The notes under the pieces were generated by a model, which did not search any database, had not been told where the DNA came from, and saw only the letters and a list, made by a program, of their open reading frames with translations. From NCBI GenBank assembly GCA_948567375.1, contig OX419755.1, positions 18,853,001 to 18,917,000 on the forward strand: a stretch of 64,000 bases of DNA, written 5' to 3'. The position numbers were made by a program, and so were the translations under genes. This document shows positions 58,260 to 64,000 of this stretch, piece by piece. The stretch's first letter is position 1. Every line of letters starts with the position of its first letter. This DNA is from Lunularia cruciata (Eukaryota > Streptophyta > Marchantiopsida > Lunulariales > Lunulariaceae).

Positions 58260-58450
58260 ACAGTAGTATACTTTGTTTCTTTTCACCAAACATGAGATTA
58301 TTTTGTTTCTTTTCCCTTGTTTCTTTGTTCTTTGTTCCCTTGTTTCTTCGTGATTCTACTTTGGATTTAGGTCTTTTTCTGCGAACCTTATGCTCGGTAA
58401 TCCCGTTTGCACTATTCCTTTTTTCCTTCCGGTATACTATTTAGCCGCTG
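58260..58450 (+). repeat. Family D tail fragment (+)
   Basis: TTTGTTCCCTTGTTTCTTCG, TTTGGATTTAGGTC and TTTGCACTATTCC, then a T/C run and CCGGTATACTATTTAG match the 3' tail of family D (3895-4090 and 36850-37030). It lies about 1.1 kb downstream of family E copy 7. Confidence 0.55.
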
Positions 58451-58965
58451 AATCACCGAAAATGAACGATAACAATAAATATAGGTGGAATTCACTAGGC
58501 GTTAATATTAAGACCACAAGAATACTGGAGTGTATTCCTTTTATTGATGCCACCTTGACTAACTTTAATTTGGAATACTGTTCCCATATAAGCTTCAGAC
58601 ACGCCGTCCGGGTCTACATGAGGCATAATCCTGATGCATATATCTCGAAACAGTGCAAAGAACTTGGAACTCAGGAAGAAAGCAACATCCTGATTTGATT
58701 GATTAGCACATTTAAAGGATCAACTCAAGAAGTTGGATTGCTATTGAAGTATGCTTCTTGGGTTCCGGTGTTTTGCATGTCAACGGCCGAGACAGGGCAC
58801 AAAGAGAAAGGCGTTGCATCTTGTCTCTTTAGCTCGCTATATTATGTTTCACTGTTAATCACGCAAACACATGTGCTAAGTGTCGACACATTTTACTAGC
58901 TCGATCTTAGTGAGAAGAATACGAGTGTTTCTTGACTTCTTCTTTATTTGTCGAGTACCTCGCAT

Positions 58966-58989
58966 AAAATAAATAAATAAATAAATAAA
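58966..58989. repeat. (AAAT)n microsatellite
   Basis: About six AAAT units. Confidence 0.9.
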
Positions 58990-59339
58990 GGGAGAGAAAC
59001 CATCTGAAGGTGCAGCATGTGTCTTACCGAGTCTTCAATGGACCGTGGTCAAGTGCTTTAACTGGATTCCACCCGGGCAGGTCACACTTTAATAAAAAGG
59101 AATAACGAGGTCATAGCACATTTGTTAATTTGTAATCCCAGCTACATATGATGCTGTTTTCTTTTCCTAAGTGTGTGGTGTCGTCCGATCTAGAAAAGGA
59201 ACATTGCAACTCCCATTTGAGAGCGGCGAACTAGATTCATTGGATCTTTGGTTTCTCTAAATAATGACATATAGACAGGATGAGAATCTACCATAGAGTT
59301 TCCAAACAGTCAGCGTATATAGTGCGGAACACTACAGAA

Positions 59340-59510
59340 CATTGTAAGATACATATATAGTACCCCGAAAGAAAGGGCAAAAGAGTACAAGGCACAACCA
59401 AGTGCAGAAGCGCGAGGCACAACAGTCTGAAGCGACCAAGAAAGAAATAGAAACAGGGCCCTAAGGCACACCTGTGGAAAAGCGCGCTAACGAAATTGTA
59501 GTAGAAGAAC
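59340..59510 (-). repeat. Family D tail fragment (-)
   Basis: On the - strand, GCACTTGGTTGTGCCTTGTA followed by a T/C run and TTCGGGGTACTATATATG closely matches the + strand tail at 4015-4075. It is the least decayed copy of the tail in the window (retained CpG and CCGA words) and lies in the far upstream region of the WRKY gene. Confidence 0.65.
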
Positions 59511-60439
59511 ACTTAGGCAAGTAAGGCCATATTCTTCACATAATTGTTTATTATGAACAGTTTACTGTATAACTTCCTTCCGTCTTTAATCTTTCGTTTG
59601 TTTGACTAAATCAAACATGGGAATTTCTTTCAAAAAGCAGCAAAGTGACACAGACGAAGATATTTCTTTCGAAGAACCAACAACACTGACACCACGACAC
59701 TGAAACCGACGTAACGTTTAACCTGGATAAACAGTGAGATTTTCGCCCAACGAAGGAAAGATATTTGCGAGGCGAAGAAATAGAAGAAAGCTTCTAAGCA
59801 TATTCCACAAGGTGTGGAAAGACGGGAAAGGGAAAGGGTTCTGTCCACTGTAGCCTGAGTGTTTTTGGCCAAGCCCTAAGCCCACGTCTGTGAGATGAGT
59901 GGAGTGGGCCCTGTGCTGTACTGGGGTACACAAAAATCGAGAGGGCGAGAGAAAAACTACTATACGAGCTGCCCTGACCTCACCTGCCCAGCTGTAAGGT
60001 GGAGCCAAGTCCCGGCGAGGTCGAAAGGATGAAACCAGGGAGCGAAGGGTGAGAGTTTCATTTTTTCTTTCCTGATCTCCAAGATTGTATGTTGCTTGGC
60101 CCTGGAGGAAGAAGCAAGGAGAAGAGTGAGAGAGAAGAGGGAGAGGCAGAATCGATGGGTTTGAGCATATCATCTGTCAACTCCACCCTCTGAGGTGAGG
60201 AGTAGACAGCACGTTCAATCTTCTCAGTATCAAAATAGAGTCGGTGTTAAGAAAGATTGTCTGATTATGATAAAATCGTGTCGGTGTGAAGCTAAGGAGA
60301 ACAACTGGAAAGTGTCTTAGCCTCGCTAAGCTCAGCTCAGAGAATTGGAGTTTGATAGTTTGGAACATCATACTCAAAAGCACAGGGGTTATCAGGAGGA
60401 AGGGAGGGAGGGAATGCACTGAAGCAGCTCTTACAGGTT

Positions 60440-60445
60440 CACGTG
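60440..60445. promoter_or_regulatory. G-box core upstream of the WRKY gene
   Basis: CACGTG in the context GTTCACGTGTTT, about 63 bases before the proposed start codon. bZIP and bHLH factors bind this motif in plants. Whether it lies in the promoter or the 5' untranslated region depends on the unknown transcription start. Confidence 0.45.
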
Positions 60446-60470
60446 TTTGAGAGAACTCAACTCCCAAAAT

Positions 60471-60476
60471 TTGACC
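60471..60476 (+). promoter_or_regulatory. W-box upstream of the WRKY gene
   Basis: TTGACC, the W-box core (TTGAC[C/T]) bound by WRKY proteins, ends 31 bases before the ATG at 60508. A second TTGAC core is present on the - strand near 60176-60180. Self- or cross-regulation by WRKY proteins is common in plants, so autoregulation is a reasonable inference, not shown. Confidence 0.5.
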
Positions 60477-60507
60477 TTCGGTCTGGACTTATTCTACCAC
60501 GGGAAAG

Positions 60508-62574
60508 ATGGAAACCGGTGGTAATGAGAGTGCGACTATCAATGTACTTCGGAGGGATGTGGAAGATATCAAAGACTGTCTCGTACAGTTAGCAGCCAAG
60601 CAGGAAAGCATATGTTCGTCGGACATTTTGCAGGCTTGCTCCCGCGTAGATGGAGAAACCAAGTGTTGTAACTCTGAAGCGAAACGAGTGCTCACAGAAA
60701 AGCAGGATCAAATGAGTTTTCTGCTCAAGTTCGTGCTCAATAAATTGGAGCACATACTCCCCACTGCTGCTAGTACTGGCCAGGTAACGACTGGTCCTCT
60801 TCCCCTTGATAGAAGACTAGTGATATATATGAGATGCAAGTTGCTGATTCTGTGCCTTGCCTTCGGCGTAGAATGCTCACGGCACAGGCAGCAGTGATTT
60901 GTGAATAAGGCTACGATAGATGTAAACGGTACGACAAGATTATTAACAAAGACAACACTAATTGGAAATGCAGGTGGAGAGCTCTTCTGGGCTAAAGAGA
61001 AGCAGGCCTCTGACTCCTCTCCGTATTTGTCGACCAAAGGGAGCTTTTCTGTCCGAATCTGGTAACGGTGGAAATGCCGGATCAGAAGTGACTGGCCCCG
61101 ATGACACTCCACCTGCCAGCCCTGTACCCAACAAGTTCTACAAAGTTGGAACCGACTCCAAGCCAGGGCATAGACAAAATCCCACCCTTTACATGTAAGT
61201 CGGGGCCCGAGGATGTTACATTACACACGATAGCTGTATGACATGCAAGTCGAGTCAGTTCTCTTCCCATCTCGATCGGGTCGGTATTACGGCCTACTTA
61301 CAATTCGCTTTGCTGCCTATTTCCTTTTGTGTAGGCCAACAGCCACTATTGGCAAACTTTCGGTAGAACCTGCGGGATCTGCTTCTCTTGGTGTAAGTAC
61401 CAACAGTTTCGGCAGCGGAGTCTCCTCCAAGCCATTGGTTAACTCTCTCGGACTTAAGTCTCCCAAGAAGAGGCCCACTCGATCCAGGAGAGACAGGTAG
61501 TCCATCCACCCGATCATAAATAATCTTCGAGTGCTGTAGTGGTGTCCCAGCAGTGGGTGGGGTTTTCGACAACGTCGAGAAATTTCGTCTCCTGGTTATC
61601 TGATGCCATTTGGTCTACCTCTGCAGGAACCGTCAGAGAACTAAGCAGACGGAGGCACCAGTCGAAATACAGAGGCTAAAAGCCGGGGAACAGGGTAAAA
61701 TCCCCGACGATGGCTATCTGTGGCGCAAGTATGGCAACAAACCAATCAAGACCGCTTCTTACAAGAGGTAACAGTCTTGCTGGAATGATGCATTCAGCAT
61801 TTCTTCCCTTCAAAGATGTTCGTTCATGGAAGCTGCAAAATTTGAGTGAGACTGTCTCTTTCGTAAATTAATCTCCTCCCCACTCTTTCTATCCGCAGGG
61901 GTTACTACAAATGCAGACACTTCAAGGAGATGAAGTGCAATGCCACGAAGATCGTCCAACAGACCAACAACGATCCCTCAGTGTTCCATGTAACTTACAA
62001 GGAAGTTCACACGTGCAAGCAGGCACCACAGCACGGCGGGGCCAACAACCACTCCTCCGACCTCGAGAACGCTTCTTTGGCAGACCAAATCAGCTCTCGG
62101 GTCGGAGACATGGCTGATACACTGGAGTACGAGCCCACGGGGCTCGAGTGGCCTGCATCTCCCGACAATTCGTCCGCTGGTGAAGATCTCTTCCCACAAT
62201 CCGAAGACGAAGACGTCGATAGTTCCAGACTAGTAGACGAGCGAAGCATCCTTCACTTCGCAGACGATCTGGCTCAGGACCTCTCCGGATCAGGGCTTCT
62301 CCAGCAAGTTCAAGACCCGAGCTTGAACTCCCTGGACACTAAGTTTAGCGTTGCAGAACAGATTCAAAGCTGGCAGGTTACCACCACTCCGGAGCTGAAA
62401 TTGCATCCGGACAAGATTCACCCAGGTATGGTGGACTGCTCAGACATGGATCAGCTTGACGGAGTAAACATGGAGGAAATCGTTCTCAATGCATCGGCAG
62501 GTTGGGCCTTCGACATGGGTGATATCGGGTTCTGGCAGCCCGACCTTGATGTTGGTGGTTACCCCGGTGTGTAG
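60508..62574 (+). CDS. Group III WRKY transcription factor (five exons)
   Basis: Sequence-specific transcription factor acting in the nucleus on W-box promoters. Exons read from splice sites: 60508-60783, 60974-61194, 61335-61496, 61627-61767 and 61899-62574, all GT-AG, joining in frame to about 491 residues. The domain spans exons 4-5: DDGYLWRKYGNKPIKT, then a zinc finger C-X7-C-X23-H-X-C ending VHTC, the group III pattern. The last intron splits the Arg codon of YKR-GYYKC, the conserved R-type intron of WRKY genes. The signature is WRKYGNK, not WRKYGQK. The N terminus (DVEDIKDCLVQLAAKQESI) may form a coiled coil. Lys/Arg-rich KSPKKRPTRSRRDR just before the domain is a likely nuclear localisation signal. 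The C-terminal 150 residues are acidic, as in activation domains. The start ATG has good context (AAGATGG). Exon 1 is less certain than exons 3-5. Confidence 0.9.
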
Positions 62575-63535
62575 AAGTATTGGATTCTCTGTCAGGTCGT
62601 GGAAGAATCAGACTTCATCAATAAGGTCGTTTCTTTTTGCCATGAGCTGATTGATCAATCACCAAACCTCAAGTGTGTGCTATTACGAGAAGAGAATATG
62701 GATCGGTAGTAAGAATTTATAGGTTCGAGGAAAGATCGGATTTAGACAGACTTCGGTCTTTGTGTAGGACATGTCTGCTCTATGAGCACGTTGAGAGATG
62801 ACATCCCATCCCAAGGCCCAGGGATATGACAGATGTGCTTGTAGGAGTTGCTTCGTAGTTCATCCAAGGTCACAGCACCATAGCAGTTAGGGATCTAGGA
62901 TTTGTTAATGATGATTCTAGTTTCAACATTACGTTGTGCCCGACTGGACAATAACGACACCTTCCCATACCATACCACTCACCACAACAGTACGCGCACC
63001 ATCATCACCGTTCGTCACCCGCTTTGGACCGAGTAAGTCTTTATGTAACATGCGACGTCTCTCGTTCTTTCGCTGGTGCTGCTGAATCAATAGATTGTCA
63101 GTTAGTGAGATTACCTCGTGAATCTGTGTACCATAAGCCCACTGCCTCCTTCTGGGAACGGTTCCAGAGTTATGTATTGTTTTTCTAGCCAAGCTCCTTG
63201 GCTTGCACAATTGTAAATTGGAAAATGACTCGACTTGAGCCACCAGAGTCGGGCAGTTATTTTGTACGAGATCGTTAACAGGGAATTATATCACGAGTCC
63301 AGCTTTTCTGTCTGGAAATGTCTGCTTTTTCGTTTGGAAATCATGTTGCCTGCCCTCCTGCGTTGTTATCTTTACTCAGTTACTGGTTAACACTTTTTTC
63401 CTGGTGGACTCGAGTTGCTTCTATATCTTGCATACGGGCATGTCACTCTGAGCTCTCTGTTATTGCCTTGGGAACTGGAAAACTTCGGTTTTGTCTCTTT
63501 GGATCTACAATGAAAATGGAACTTGTGAAATCTTC
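62575..63535. other. 3' flank of the WRKY gene; no further gene seen
   Basis: Probably includes the 3' untranslated region (AATAAG near 62619 is a weak poly(A) signal). The 104-codon frame at 62929-63243 on the - strand and the 74-codon frame at 63318-63542 resemble nothing known. Confidence 0.4.
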
Positions 63536-63612
63536 TCTTTGAGCTCTCATCACCCAGTCATGAGACATACGAAATCTCCTATTTGAGCTTTCATCACCCT
63601 GTCATGAGAGCA
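63536..63612 (+). repeat. Short direct repeat
   Basis: TTTGAGCTCTCATCACCCAG near 63538 and TTTGAGCTTTCATCACCCTG near 63583, each followed by TCATGAGA. Period about 45 bases. Confidence 0.85.
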
Positions 63613-63639
63613 CGTTAGTCTAGTTTCACTGCATGCACG

Positions 63640-63737
63640 ACAAGGTCTATACACTTATTCGTTTTAGATGTGAAGAATTTTAATTCGTTCGAGGTCTATA
63701 CACTTATTCGTTGGAGAGATGTGAAGAACTTTAAATT
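63640..63737 (+). repeat. Direct repeat of about 49 bp
   Basis: AGGTCTATACACTTATTCG occurs near 63643 and 63692, each followed within a few bases by GATGTGAAGAA-TTT. Two tandem units. Confidence 0.85.
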
Positions 63738-63953
63738 TTTTATCCATTATTTCATATCTCGCTATTGCATCTTGACGGATGGTTTGGACCATGGTATCGA
63801 TGTTAAAATACCCTGGGGCCGCGATCCGTCGAATCTTGTTTCTCAATTGAGACACGAAACTACCATGCATGACGCGCACTTGTATGTACCGAGGCATCTT
63901 CCTGTAGGCTTCCAAGACTCTTCACGCGCGTAGTATACAGTAGTTTGTGCTCT

Positions 63954-64000
63954 CGATGGGCTGGCCCAAGTGGTTAGGATATCTGTCAGATGTGAAAGAC
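63954..64000 (+). repeat. Start of a tRNA-derived sequence, cut by the window end
   Basis: GGGCTGGCCCAAGTGGTTAG contains a good Pol III A box (TGGCCCAAGTGG), followed by spacing like a D arm and anticodon arm. The B box would lie beyond the window, so a true tRNA gene cannot be told from a tRNA-derived SINE. Confidence 0.4.

Noticed and set aside
61930-62574. Treating this 214-codon frame as a stand-alone gene starting at MKCNATK
   Set aside because: The Met is internal to the zinc finger; the sequence is the last exon of the WRKY gene, spliced from 61899.

Overview
The window looks like nuclear DNA of a land plant. The evidence is a spliced group III WRKY transcription factor gene (60508-62574) with plant-type GT-AG introns, Ty3/gypsy and non-LTR-type retroelement fossils, and a tRNA-Met-type primer-binding site. 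The species cannot be named from this sequence. A bryophyte, fern or lycophyte seems possible, but that is a guess. Only one gene is confidently intact. Almost everything else is retroelement debris full of stop codons and frameshifts, separated by AT-rich DNA with no recognisable genes.

Layout. 1-4090: decayed reverse-transcriptase element (family D), split by a solo LTR at 3103-3794. 4150-10400: gene-less DNA with four copies of a hairpin repeat (family E) and a triplicated family D tail. 10880-11470: a family D 5' fragment. 11500-25140: a host region of coiled-coil, Lys/Glu-rich relics, interrupted by a deeply nested stack of LTR elements (12913-20104). 25141-29014: a + strand gypsy gag-pol pseudogene. 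29015-31870: a - strand gypsy pol pseudogene with its 3' LTR, itself hit by a solo LTR. 33220-37040: a second family D element containing a young 159-bp tandem duplication. 37040-42740: mixed sequence with two GC-rich islands and a tRNA-like relic. 42740-53290: extremely AT-rich, with a gag-like fossil, a (TA)n tract and one promoter-like block. 53290-60100: more complex sequence with two more E repeats, family D tails and a GC-rich, exon-like island (55065-55700). 60100-62950: the WRKY gene with its promoter. 62950-64000: short direct repeats and the start of a tRNA-derived sequence cut by the window edge.

Most interesting points. (1) Family E: seven dispersed copies of a roughly 120-bp non-coding repeat whose hairpin is kept by paired (compensatory) changes. 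(2) A four-level nested insertion whose order can be read from target-site duplications. (3) An LTR family dense in GAAGCTTC, the inverted core of a heat-shock element. (4) The WRKY protein carries WRKYGNK instead of WRKYGQK, and a W-box lies 32 bp before its start codon. Splice sites, domain calls and repeat relationships were read by eye; no alignment or database search was run.
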